From Whitmania pigra (Eukaryota; Annelida; Clitellata; Hirudinida; Haemopidae): a DNA stretch of 64,000 bases. The position numbers and the translations under genes are program-made. The stretch is from the NCBI GenBank assembly GCA_021613335.1, contig JAJTWR010000278.1:1843501-1907500 (forward strand), given 5' to 3'. Below the pieces are notes generated by a model, which saw only the letters and a list, made by a program, of their open reading frames with translations, was not told where the DNA came from and did not search any database. Shown in pieces: positions 1 to 10,691 of the stretch. Within the stretch, counting starts at the first letter, position 1; each line of letters begins with the position of its first letter.

Positions 1-300
1 CAAACACATAGTTTCATCATACTGGCTTGGAATGCAAATTGGTCGATTTTTTTAGTCTGCTTCTTTTTCGGAAGAAAAACAAGAATTCTCGGTACAGACA
101 GACAGGCTAGATTTTTCCTTTTTATTTTCTCTCAAGAAACTAAGCAGTTTAATAAAAAACCAACTAACGAGCAACAAATTAAGGCAATTTAAAAATGTCT
201 TAATTTGGAAAAAAGAGCACTTGTCTCTCGCTGAGAAACCAATTCATGATAGTTAGCACTATTAGTTAATATTATTATTATTTTTATTAGTATTGTTATC

Positions 301-560
301 ACCGTGGTTATTGTTATTACAATTATTATTATTTATTAAATTAGTATTAATCTTGGCTGAAATATCAAAACTCGAGAAGTGCTACTTGAATGTTTACTCG
401 TCTTTATTACAGAACAAATTTAAGCTAATAACCGTCGTTATTGTTATTAATGTTATTATTATTTATTAAATTAGCATTAATCTTGGCTGAAATATCAAAA
501 CTCGAGAACTGCTACTTGAATGTTTACTCGTCTTTATTACAGAACAAATTTAAGCTAATA
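301..560. repeat. 130-bp direct tandem duplication downstream of lysozyme A
   Basis: Two adjacent copies (about 301-430 and 431-560) with only a few differences. Both contain the same stretch with a CTCGAG core and a TTTATT on the plus strand, which is an AATAAA on the minus strand. The lysozyme A gene on the minus strand stops at 614, so the duplication doubles its likely polyadenylation region. Confidence 0.85.
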
Positions 561-613
561 TTAGTTTTTCAAATCAATTTCGAATATAAATGTATTGTTT
601 GGAAGTAGTGAAT

Positions 614-1589
614 TCATCCCAAGCATTTCTGCATCTTTTTCCAGTAGTCTAAAGTTGCAGATTTCTTACAACCAGTTGGTCCACCGTTATGAACCCTGGC
701 GTAGTCCTGGCATGTTGGAGTTCTTCCTTTGGCACAGGAAGCTCCATATTTCTTTACATAAGCCCTCACGCAGGTTTCTGAACAATCTTTACTTTTCGTG
801 CAGGTTTCATAATCTGATCGTGTAAAGGTGAAATAAATTCTGAATTAATCACAATATCCTAATTAATTAAAGCGTTACCTAGTAAACACCATTAACTTTA
901 TAAAGTATAGATCCTATTTCAGTATTTTACTTGCATGTTTAAGAATTTTCGTCAAACTTATCAAAATATTTTTTTAATTTTTAAATCACCATTATTTCAG
1001 TAAGATTACTTACTTTTTTTATATCTTTTTCGTTAAATTTTTTACATAAATTAATAATTAATTAAATTGAAATAATGTTACATATTTTTAATTACTCAAC
1101 CTTTCCCAGGCTTTCCACAATCAATCCAATAGGGTTTCTTAATCTGGTAAGGTCCGCAGCTTGGACTTCTAGCATCATCTCTGCATTTTCCAATTTGACT
1201 GTCGCAACCTTCCACCTAAAAATGATGAATTAACATTGCATAACAAGTTAGAATAAAATACTTGAATGAAACTGCCTTTGAAAGATATTCACAATTTACA
1301 ATTTTAATAGATATAAGCATCGATTAATGGTATGTTATGATTGATAAATTATTTGGTAATAATTATTTACCTTGCAAATACAGCGAAGGCAAGAGTCTGT
1401 GATTTGGCTGTTCACCTTATTAAGAACTAAAATTAAATTTCTTTTTAACCTTTTAGTTTAAAATGACAAATAAAACATTTAAAATTTTTTTATTAATATC
1501 AGTAATAGAAGTACAAAAAATGACGATAATACTTATTGAAATTCACCGATTAAAAGAGCGAAGCAAGCATAAATTGCAGTTTTCATCAT
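614..1589 (-). CDS. i-type (destabilase-like) lysozyme, copy A, four exons
   Basis: Secreted invertebrate-type lysozyme; the family cleaves peptidoglycan, and leech destabilases also split isopeptide bonds. Exons, minus strand: 1547-1589, 1371-1426, 1101-1215, 614-813. They join in phase (1,0,1) to a 137-residue protein ending in TGA. Residues 1-21 form a signal peptide (MMKTAIYACFALL start). The mature part has the family signatures CLRCICKVEGC, SCGPYQIKKPYWIDCGKPG and TCQDYARVHNGGPTGC, and 14 cysteines, enough for seven disulfides. The predicted catalytic pair is Glu35 and Asp47, 12 residues apart as is usual for the family. Two ATGs are in tandem; the first is used here. A TATA-like box lies about 38 bp upstream. 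It is the most conventional member of the cluster. Whether it acts as muramidase, isopeptidase or both cannot be read from sequence. Confidence 0.93.
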
Positions 1590-1626
1590 GGCTGTCCAGA
1601 AGATGAGTTTACGGCAAATGCTTTGG

Positions 1627-1635
1627 TATTTATAG
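1627..1635 (-). promoter_or_regulatory. TATA box of lysozyme A
   Basis: Minus-strand CTATAAATA 38 bp upstream of the start codon. The same arrangement occurs 30-31 bp upstream of the other two lysozyme start codons, so transcription probably starts only a few bases before the ATG. Confidence 0.6.
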
Positions 1636-2798
1636 ACATTACAAGCCCACCAGCGCAGTGGCAACCTGTCACGAATTGCTCGGATTATCATAAGGAATTT
1701 TTGAGTATGATATTAAAAAACAACTTTGAATAATGTACGGTTTCAGCAAAGGATCCATTCATTCAACCTTATTTGCCAAGCTTTGCTTGACTTACTTTGT
1801 TGACATCGTTAAGTGCAGTAAGAATCTGAAATTACTGAGAATAACATTCTTTCATTAAACTTAATTCGTAAGTTATTGTGTTTATAAAATGTATTGATGT
1901 AATTTGAGAAATCATATTTCATATCATAAATTTATTTCGCGAGTCATCGCAAATCATACAAAACAAATACAAAAATAAGGATACATTCTTTTCACTAAAA
2001 AGCAAGGATTATCTTGATTAGAAGATTAAAAATTATAATAAGAAGATTTTAAAATATTTATGTAAAAGAGATGTGACCAAAGATCATAGGAAAAACGAGG
2101 CTATAAATAATTTACTGTTATTATGCTGTGATTCTACATTTTTAACTTGTTTTGTAAGTCTCCATGTTTTAGGCGTTGACTAATTCAAAGACAAATTTCT
2201 AATTAAATTTAACACGTGTCCATATACATTAAAAATAGATTATTATTCGCACAACGGGGTTTCAAGCGATTGCAAGAAAGAAGTAGGATAGCCCAAGAGT
2301 TTAAGGTGTCCACTCTATCAAATAAAAATATGCTGGTGATATATATATTATCAGGCATTTTTGATTAATCATCCGATTTTTCATTTGAAAACAAAACTCA
2401 ATCAGGACTGTAGCAGAGGGAGAGAGGGGGAATACAAGTTTTAATGCTCAAAGGTCCGGAAATGTTTTGGGTCCCGCCATGGGTTTTAATACCTTTCTTT
2501 GAATTTCCGTCACCAAATTGACTTAACAAAGTTGCCCATGCCACCATTTGATGGTTACTTGCTAATTATTAAATAAATACAAAGTTATTTACCTTTCTTT
2601 GCAGAATTAATAAACTTTATTTATATGAAGAGATTGATTAATTTGTAAATATTATTTATTAAATATTTTTTAATAATTTTTAATCATTGCTAATCACTAA
2701 AATTATCTAAACATGGATTATTATGCATGTCAGATCATTCATGGCAACTAAGGGGCAGGTCGACTCACTGAAATTGGATTGTCTAGATGGGAACGGAC

Positions 2799-4085
2799 CA
2801 GTGATGGGCAAAATAAATCGCGATTGCGATTTAAATCGTGATTTAGGCAAGGTTGCGATTCGATTTGAACGTTGTTGGATTCGATTTTGGCCTCAGTGAT
2901 TTTGATTCGATTAGATTTGCCTTTTTTTTGATTCGATTTGCTTTTTCAAATCGAATCATTGAAATAAAGATGGTTATATATTTTTAATTTTGTAAAAATG
3001 GTTATAAATTTAAGAATTCTATATCTTTGGCGTGCTCCCCGTTAAATAAACATTGTTGTAGGTTACATGCTTTCCGAGTTAGATAGCAGGAAATATGGGA
3101 TTTTTCTCTTTAGTCCAGTCATCTAGAGCTGTACAAAGATGCAAAATAAAAAGATAAGAAAAGAACAACTCAACAGAGTCATTCGTTGCTACCATTCATA
3201 CTGTGGCAGGAGGTATTAATGAAAATTCTCTTTCTCTGACATACAATGATTCCAATCCAAAGCAAAAGGCCCTTACCGAAGGAATAGTGAAACATCTTGT
3301 AGCCGAAGCAATGCTTCCACTACGCATAGTTGAAAGTTCAGGTTTTGCCTCTTTTATGAGAATTGTGGATCCAAATTATGTTATCCCAAGTAGAAGGACT
3401 ATAAATAGAAAATTAACTGGTGTATTGCAGACATTAAGAGACAATTTGAAGAATGAAATTGAACTACTAATTAATAATAATTTGAGCGTCAGATGTGTAC
3501 ATGCTTCAACAGATTTGTGGAGCAGCCGTTCATTTGAACCAATTATTGGAGTAAATTTCCACTACTTTGACGAAGGCTTTCCGCTGAGAACAAAGACGGC
3601 TGCTTACAGACACTTCGGGTCCTAACACACAGGAAAAAATATTTGTGCAGCTTTTGAGGAAATACTGTCAGAGTATGGGTTGCAGAGCATTGACATTGGA
3701 TATTTTGTTACTGACAATGCCAGAAACATGCTCAAAGCATTCACAATATTTTCCGAGGAAGCTGCCAGGTTTGCCTTTGAGCAAAAGGAAAATAAAAGTT
3801 TATCTATATGTACTGATTATCAGACACCAATTTTTATCAGACACCTCTTTTTGGTTTCAATAAATAAATAAAAAAAAAAATAATAATAAAACTAAAAATG
3901 TTGGCTGTTAATTTCATTGTGTTTTGCTTGAAAAAATTTGCGAAGATAGGGCAGCAGTAAATTTTGGAAGATTTGATTCGATTTGGGATTTGGGCATTGA
4001 TTCTATTTGGAATTTTTTGATTCTATTTGAGATTTGGTTGTTGAGATTTAAATCATTTTACAAATGATTTGAGATTTTACCATTA
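2799..4085 (+). mobile_element. Degenerate hAT-superfamily DNA transposon
   Basis: The left end begins CAGTGATGGGCAAA, a typical hAT terminus, followed by repeated GATTCGATTTG-like sub-terminal motifs. The right end (about 3960-4085) carries related motifs in inverse order. The interior encodes a broken hAT transposase. It interrupts a flank that is continuous next to lysozyme D (about 12.6-12.7 kb). I could not define a clean 8-bp target duplication. Confidence 0.7.
3203..3865 (+). pseudogene. hAT transposase fragment (ZBED/BED-type family)
   Basis: An open segment at 3203-3622 runs through TDLWSSRSFEPIIGVNFHY, the conserved hAT block around the first catalytic Asp. After a stop at 3623-3625 the same frame resumes (HTGKNICAAFEEIL), then VTDNARNMLKAF, another hAT hallmark. 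It is lost after about 3865 in AT-rich sequence. The N-terminal BED finger and C-terminal dimerisation domain are missing, so this is a dead relic of the transposon described at 2799-4085. Confidence 0.75.
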
Positions 4086-4098
4086 TATATATAATAAT

Positions 4099-4131
<33 letters not shown>

Positions 4132-4470
4132 TATGTTTGTTACTCTCTTTTCCTTTCAATTTCAATATTTTTATACTCTTTTCTAATTATTTTGCTTTTC
4201 TATTATTGTTATCTTATTTTCTGATTTCATATTTATATCTTGGTGAGATGATTCACGTTGCAAAAAACATGGTGAATTTACGTTTCACTTTCTGCATTTA
4301 GATATTTCGATTTTTGAACCTGGACATTTCAAAATAAATTTTCCTGGCAAATGAACGTCGCATTAAGCAGCTTAAAGTTTTCTTACATTTAGTGTAATTG
4401 AATTTTTTTTTACCTCAACCACCAATCAAACGCTGGTTTCACAGAAAGCCTTTTTGATTAACGGAAATTT

Positions 4471-5197
4471 AATTTTGGCAACAAATCTTAAGTACTTCAT
4501 GTTTTTTTTGTTTTTATTTTGGTAATTACAAATAAGTAAATAAATACTTAATGAAAGATAGGTTATATTCGACGATAGCTGTAAAAACTAAATATAATAG
4601 ATCCATTCCATTTTTTCAAATTAAATTTATTCTTGGCGATCTTGAGATTTGGTTTTGTCGACCTTCACACTTCATATCAAATTGAAAATGTTCTCTCCAC
4701 ATAAGCACGTGAGGCTGGTGCTGCCAAAATATCAAGGACCATTTCTGTAAGATAGCCGACATACGGCTATCTGGTTATTGATCAGCACTTCAGTGCAGTG
4801 GCATTTGATTGTTGCTTCAAATCCAAAAGGTAAAAATCAGGTACTAATCCCGGAAATAATAATAAAAATAATAATAATTTGTACACAAAGTCTTTGATGT
4901 TCTATATTATAGAATCTATAAGCTTCTATTAGCAATAGTTGTATTGCAGAAAGAGGAATGTGACGTCTTTTATGTTTTCCACCTCGAGATTGCCCTTAAA
5001 AAATGTTAGATTAAAAATAGTCTCACACAGGGCTTTAATGTTTAGGTCCAGAGAATTGCTTTACTAGACTAACCATTTCTTTACATACGTCAGAGAATGT
5101 GACAACGAACTATAAACAAGAAGCAGTGGCAGTGACGTACGTATATGTGTTTGCGTTGAAAATAAAGTTTTGCAAAATTATTGAAAATTTTCAAAAG
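4471..5197. other. Spacer without recognised gene; one perfect short hairpin
   Basis: AT-rich sequence between the A flank and the duplicated B block. The only structure I noticed is GATAGCCG-acata-CGGCTATC at 4751-4771, an 8-bp perfect inverted repeat. No ORF or family match. Confidence 0.5.
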
Positions 5198-6222
5198 CTA
5201 ATAAAAATCTTTTAAGTTATAGTAAAATAATTTAGCTTTCATTTCTATTTCTACAAAGTTTAAGTTTTATAAAATTGGAATCATTTCTATTTCAGTTTCA
5301 GTAAAGCTTAATGCAACCATTCTAGATGTCAGTTGTTGTTTCAGTGCGTTGGAATAACACTGCATTCCTGCACCTTTTTCCCGTAGACAAAAGTTTCAGA
5401 TTGATTACAACCACTTGGTCCACCCTTGTGGATCCTGGCATAGTCCTGGCAGGTTGGAGTTCTTCCTCCTGTGCAGTAGGTTCCATACCTGTTCATGTAA
5501 GCTCTCACACAAGCCTCAGAACAGTCTATAGTTTTTGTGCATGTTTCGTAATCTGTTCGTGTAAAATATACTCTGAATTAATGACAATATTTCAGAACAA
5601 ACAAGCGCTTTTATAAATATTATAACTATTTGCAATTGTAGAAGCTTACTTTGGTTTCATACTTGCACATTGAATAGAATTTATAAAATTCACTCGTACA
5701 AAATAAATTTACAAAAATTGTAATTAAGACGCGATTTCTTAATGATGTTTCTTCATAATTAAATTTGTACATACCTTATAATTAAAAGAATGTAAATAAA
5801 AATAAATATTTCAAACACGTTACCATTTCCAGGTTTTCCACAATCAATCCAATATGCTCTCATAATTTGGTAAGGCCCGCAACTCTGACTTGTACCATCA
5901 TTACATTGTCCAATTTGAGTCTCGCACCCTTCTTCCTTTAAATAAATGATTTTTAAATATAGAAGTCAATTTATAAGATATTGTATTTGAGCTCAATTCT
6001 AAATGTTTATTAATGATTAATGCTATGATTGACAAATTATTTATTAATAATTATTTACCTTGCAAATACATCGAAGACAAGGATCTGAGATTTGACTGTT
6101 CACCTCGCTAAGAGCCAAAACTAAATTTAGTTTGGTATATTTGTATTTAGTAAGTTTATTAAATTAGTAAGTTTTATTATATTAATATAAAAATAATTTT
6201 CAAAATTCACCCATTGTAAGAA
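5198..6222. repeat. Segmental duplication, copy B (paralogous to 10692-11718)
   Basis: Nearly identical to 10692-11718 through all exons, introns and the 3' flank. At the low end both copies start around CTAATAAAAATCTTT. At the high end similarity stops inside exon 1 of the lysozyme, just after GTAAGAAGAGCG on the plus strand. The B copy thus retains only the last few codons of its own exon 1. Confidence 0.9.
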
Positions 6223-8334
6223 GAGCGGTTTTTGATTCTGTTGATGTTGGAGATGTTGATGTTATTGAAGATATTAGTGCTTTCGGTATTGATGTTGGTG
6301 TTGTTGATCTTGAATGTATTGTATGAGAATGCGTTTTTTGAAAGGCAGTGCTTATTTCTACATCCAAACATTTCTGCACCCTTTTCCAGTAGCCAAGAGT
6401 GGCAATTTTTTTACAACCACTTGGTCCACCATTATGAATCCTGGCGTAGTCCTGGCAGGTTGGAGGTCTTCCTCCTGTGCAGTAGGTTCCATACCTCTTC
6501 ATATAAGCCCTCACACAAGTCTCAGAACATGCTTTACTTTTTGTGCAGGTCTCATAATCTTTCCGGTAAAAAATGTAATCGTTTCTTGATTATTGACAAT
6601 ATAAATCATAATAACTCAAAGTTTGCAATTGATTTGAATGTTGAAAGTGTTGAGAAATAAATTATATTTTTATTTTATAAATTTATATAATTTTTATAAT
6701 TTATCTTCATTTATTCAATTGTCTAACCATTTCCAGGCTTTCCGCAATCAATCCAATATGCTTCCTGAATTCGGTAAGGACCGCAACTCAGGCTTACAGC
6801 ATCCGTTTTACATTTTCCAATTTCACTGTCGCATCCTTCCACCTACAAATAATGAAGTCACTAACTGACAAGTATCATTAAGATACATTAATAAGCTAAT
6901 ACGACCACTTTGATAGAGGGAAAAACTGTGTCTATCGACTTTTTTTTCAAGAACGGATTCTCTTGTAATGTAATTTTACCCCTAAAAAATGCTAAAACAG
7001 TGCTAAATTAAGAACCTATAAAAATTTAATAAAAGCAATCCTGAAAGCGATGGTTATTGGCGGTAGTAACTTTGATTCCATTGATGTCTCGTCTTTTTAG
7101 AGAGCAAATTTATTTTAAAAGCAGATATTTATTTACAACTTTCGTTCGAACAGCAAATTTATTCTATAGGAAATTTTCAATTTAAAAAAACATTTCAATC
7201 TAAAAAATCATTTTTTTTTAAAGTAGGCGATAAAGAATCTTTGGATTTGTGCTTGTGCTAGATTTCAAATTTCCTGTTCAGTATGCTTTGTTCTTGTTTA
7301 AGTGACTTATGATCGATTTTCAAATGATTGTTAGCGATGGATTCTCAGAAAAAACACTGGTTGCTTTGGAAAAAAAAATTGAGAATAATTTCTGCTTATG
7401 AAAAAACTAATTCTATATTAAATCTTAAAAAGGACATCAAAGTTAGCCGGCATTAGATATCGAACATTATCTCAAGGAAAGAATGATTAAAGAAAATTGT
7501 GAAAACGGAGGAGGAATTCAAAGCAAACGAGTAAAGGAAAGGCGATGCCAAAATAAAGAAGTCAATGGCAAAATGTTTTAATGGTGAGGTTAGCTCGTTC
7601 CAAGAATTTATCAGTAATAGATCTATTGAAATAAAGAGAGCTTCTTCCTTGAGACATGATGTTTCAGGAATTTGTTGCTTTGGATGATGGTTGTGAAATT
7701 GCATCTGACATATTGACAGATGAATGAGTCAATGAAACGGAACCTGAGGAAACACTCACCTTACATCTGCAATAATTTCCCACTAAGAAGCTTGGAATAC
7801 GACATCTAAGATATTATTTTACGCCAATTCAACACCTCCCTTAGAATACATATCATTTGAAATATCAAGAATTCAGGACTATGATCTAGAACGCAAAGCT
7901 AAAGGAACGAAGTATTATCAACATTTTTTTCAATAAATTGCCAAGTATTTTCTTATGTTTTGTCTACAAAAGTGTTACATCATCTTCTAATTATTAATGT
8001 GTATGATTTATTTTTTTCTATGGTTTAACATAGACACTTTTTACTGTATTTAAAAAATAGTTAATAAACGGATTAAATCAAAATTTATACATCATGCTAA
8101 ATAATAAATGTAACGCTCGAAACTAGACCAACCTCACAAATACATCGAAGGCAATCATCGTCGACTTGACTATTCACCTTGCTAAAAACTGAAAATGAAG
8201 TAATTACTTTTTGCATATAAAGTTTTAAACTTTAAAAGTATATATATTTTACTTATAACTAACAAATTATAAAAAAAGGATTTTCGAAATTCACCTATTA
8301 GAAGAGCAAAGAATGCACAAACTGAATATCTCAT
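5341..8334 (-). CDS. Tandem two-domain i-type lysozyme (fusion of copies C and B), seven exons
   Basis: Exons, minus strand: 8295-8334, 8133-8188, 6728-6842, 6211-6558, 6059-6120, 5824-5935, 5341-5552. All phases agree, giving 314 residues. Residues 1-20 form a signal peptide; domain 1 spans about 21-136, with candidate catalytic Glu34 and Asp46. Where gene A stops after KCLG, this exon reads on through KCLDVEIST into a linker of about 45 residues rich in Ser and Thr. It then enters ALLTM, the remnant of copy B's signal-peptide exon. That exon's original donor (6209-6210) splices in frame to domain 2 (about 187-314), ending in a CSVIPTH tail and TGA. Domain 2 retains the cysteines and QDYARIHKGGPSGC, but its catalytic pair is Glu209 and Asp220, one residue closer than normal. 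Alternatives: two separate genes, with B now lacking a start, or an unrecognised alternative terminal exon for C. No ATG-bearing exon for B is visible, which favours the fusion. Confidence 0.8.
7327..7740 (+). pseudogene. Pogo/Tigger transposase N-terminal relic inside a lysozyme intron
   Basis: Lies in the 1.3-kb intron between exons 2 and 3 of the fused lysozyme. Several frames together spell a CENP-B/pogo helix-turn-helix region: IISAYEKTNSILNLKKDIK, then ENCENGGGIQSKRVKERR, then a WF-like stretch and SSLRHDVS. Stops and frameshifts are frequent. Ends of the element could not be placed. Confidence 0.5.
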
Positions 8335-8363
8335 GCTGTCCGTAAGTTCAACTTTCAACACAG

Positions 8364-8373
8364 CTATTTATGC
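8364..8373 (-). promoter_or_regulatory. TATA-like box of the fused lysozyme gene
   Basis: Minus-strand GCATAAATAG, 30 bp upstream of the start codon, in the same relative position as in lysozymes A and D. Confidence 0.5.
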
Positions 8374-8374
8374 A

Positions 8375-9320
8375 TTCTTTAAGCCGGAAACGATATTGTA
8401 GTAGACTGAATAAATGTTATTCTAAGAGTCCGTTGACTCCACAATGTAGATGCTTTTACATAGAATTCATTGATTCAATTCATCGAGTGATTTATGCGCT
8501 CAAATTGAATGTGACTGATACGAATTGCTCACATATTAACACAACGTTTTAGTGCCAGCCTTGATTTTATTTATTAAATCAATTGGAGTTTGGCAGTGGG
8601 CAGTGGAGTTGGCAGTGTGGTTTTTCATGTAGAAGATAAAGACTCAATAAACGTTAGCCATTCCAACATTTAATTTCCAGCCATTCCATTCATTTATACG
8701 AATAACTATTCAAGTTATAACCTTTAGGATGAAAAGTTCAACTAACCAAGATTTAAAATTAGTTGCAATAACTCCATTGTTACTTATTTAGATATAATTT
8801 ATTAATGATTCAATGAAATGCTCACATATTAAAACATTGATTAAACCACTAATAATTTTGAAATAATTATAAATATTATAAATTCTATCATTTAATAAAA
8901 TTGTTTTGGTGAGGTTTTGTCCATTTGGTTTTGTCGGCCAAGGTTGATTTCTTCCGAAATAAACAGGTAAATGTGCCGACTCGATCAAGTAATAAATCTA
9001 AGATACAAGTATGAAGCTTTAACAATGGTATGGCTATCTAATGAACTTTTAATAAAGAGTACTAAACCATAATGACAATGACAAAGTAGATTTCATTTAT
9101 ACAAATTTGATTTATGAACCAGTTTGTGTCAAAAATATCCCAAAGAATGACGAGAGTTATTGAATTCCATTAGCGTCCGTTTTATATATATATATTTAGT
9201 GCCAGACTATATTTTATTTATACAAATATATATATATACATTGCTTATATATGTTTATAAATATGCCCTAAGCATCTTTCGGACATGCGCCTCAGGAATG
9301 TTGCGCGTCAGGACGGGCAC
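8375..9320. other. Spacer without recognised gene
   Basis: AT-rich, with a TATATATA run at about 9185-9235 and a few short open frames without family features. Nothing else noticed. Confidence 0.4.
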
Positions 9321-9513
9321 CCCGTCATAATAGCCCGGTGACAAAATAGCCCCGTCAAAATAGCACCATCAAAACATAAAACTCATTTCATTTAATCAAA
9401 TTTGAAATAAGTTATAGGTTAATGTATCAACTCATATAAATATTTTTTTTATAAAGATACATTGACGGGAATGTTTTGACGGGGCTATTTTGTCGCTGGG
9501 CTATTTTGACGGG
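9321..9513. mobile_element. MITE-like inverted-repeat element (about 190 bp)
   Basis: The left arm begins CCCGTCATAATAGCCC and continues to about 9375. The right arm (about 9472-9513) is its reverse complement, beginning CCCGTCAAAATAGCCC, with few mismatches over about 42 bp. Each arm contains the repeated phrase AAAATAGCCCCGTC. The centre is AT-rich and non-coding. It lies just upstream of the gag relic, possibly within its LTR. Confidence 0.7.
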
Positions 9514-9602
9514 TCACCGTCATAACGAATACGACAACAAGCTCGGCTCGGTCTCGTGTTTATCATTAACATTGCACAATAAATGGTACACGGTGTCAGA
9601 AG

Positions 9603-10690
9603 ATGGCGACTTCTATTCCAGTTCCCACATCGACGAGAATAACAGGAGATTCTGCACTAGAATGGTTAAGATTCAAGCGGCAATACTTTTTTTTATAAGA
9701 TTTATTAAACAAAACTATTCAAACACAGCCATACGGTTACAAAAATAACCAGCTTAATTACAAAGATAGACATTTTGTAAAAAAAGGTCAACCCGAAGGG
9801 ATATACTCCCGCTGATGAACTTGAATTATGCGATCGCAAAACTTAATGTTTATCGCAGGAGCGGCAAGCTGCAAATTTCCTCGATAGCATAGGATCAGAG
9901 GCTCACGACATATTTGCTTCGTTTGACCTCCCAGAGGAAGAGACACATTATATTTCGAAAGTCATGACTGCCTTAGAGCAGTGGTTCTCAACCCCCGGTC
10001 CGTGAATCAAATGGTACCGGGCCGTCCAAGGAACAATAAATTATTTCCATTTTATTAAAAAAATTAAAATAGTTTGTAGGGCTTGAGAACAACCGCTGCC
10101 ATCTCTTTCTTAGCGTGTTCGGTAAAATTATTGAGTCTGATTTTGTAACATTTTAAGAATAACGATACCATAAAAAAATGATACACTTTTTAATTAAATT
10201 AAATTTTTAATTTAAAATAATTTCATTATTATCTTTTTTCCTTTTCATTGTGGGATACTGAACTTCACCAGTCTCCAATCGTGCAGGAAATTATATAATT
10301 AATTTTTGTAATTTTATTACGTAATATTCAACTCCACTCCACCCCCTCCCCCGGTCCGAGGTAAAATTATCAGGCATTAACCGGTCCGCGGCGAAAAAAA
10401 CGTTGAGAACTGCCTTAGAGAGCCACTTTGTTAGAGAAATCAACGAAGTGTACGACCGCTTCGTATTTCATCAGAAGAAAAAGGAACCAGCCGAGCTTTT
10501 TGAGTCTTTTCTGGCAGCACTCAGGAAACTCGTCAAGACATGTGAGTATGGAGAATTCCAGGACTCAGCTGTCCGTTATCAAATTGTCACAGGAATCATG
10601 AATCATCAGCACCCGCCGACGCTTACTTCAAACACGAAAGTTCGACCTCAAGCAGAAGCCAACATTTATTGCCACAAGATTATCGCTGAA
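9603..10690 (+). pseudogene. Ty3/gypsy-like retrotransposon gag relic, interrupted by a hAT element
   Basis: The frame starts MATSIPVPTSTR at 9603, passes SALEWLRFKRQYF, and after stops continues with AANFLDSIGSEAHDIFASF and KVMTALE. It is broken there by the insertion 9979-10412 and resumes as SHFVREINEVYDRFVFHQ, then EPAELFESFLAALRKLVKTC and VRYQIVTGI, a typical retrotransposon capsid pattern. GGTGTCAGAAG just before the ATG resembles a primer-binding site. The relic ends abruptly at about 10690, where the duplicated lysozyme block begins; protease, RT and integrase are absent. Confidence 0.75.
9979..10412. mobile_element. Non-autonomous hAT element with perfect 8-bp target duplication
   Basis: Ends are CAGTGGTTCTCAAC at the left and GTTGAGAACTG at the right, the classic hAT terminal inverted repeat. 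The element is flanked by identical CCTTAGAG at 9971-9978 and 10413-10420. Removing it and one duplicate restores an uninterrupted gag frame (ALE then SHF). It is 434 bp with no coding capacity. Confidence 0.93.
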
Positions 10691-10691
10691 T

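Larger units (their letters stand above)
1618..4470. repeat. Upstream block of lysozyme A, homologous to the block upstream of lysozyme D
   Basis: Segments 1618-1775, about 2000-2290 and about 4200-4470 align in the same order with 11770-11915, about 12250-12520 and about 12690-12875. Shared landmarks include CACGAATTG, TAAAAGAGATGTG-like and GGCTATAAATAA-like stretches, and GCCTTTTTGATTAA. The gene duplication therefore carried more than 1 kb of 5' flank. In the A copy the flank is split by a hAT insertion (2799-4085). Confidence 0.75.
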
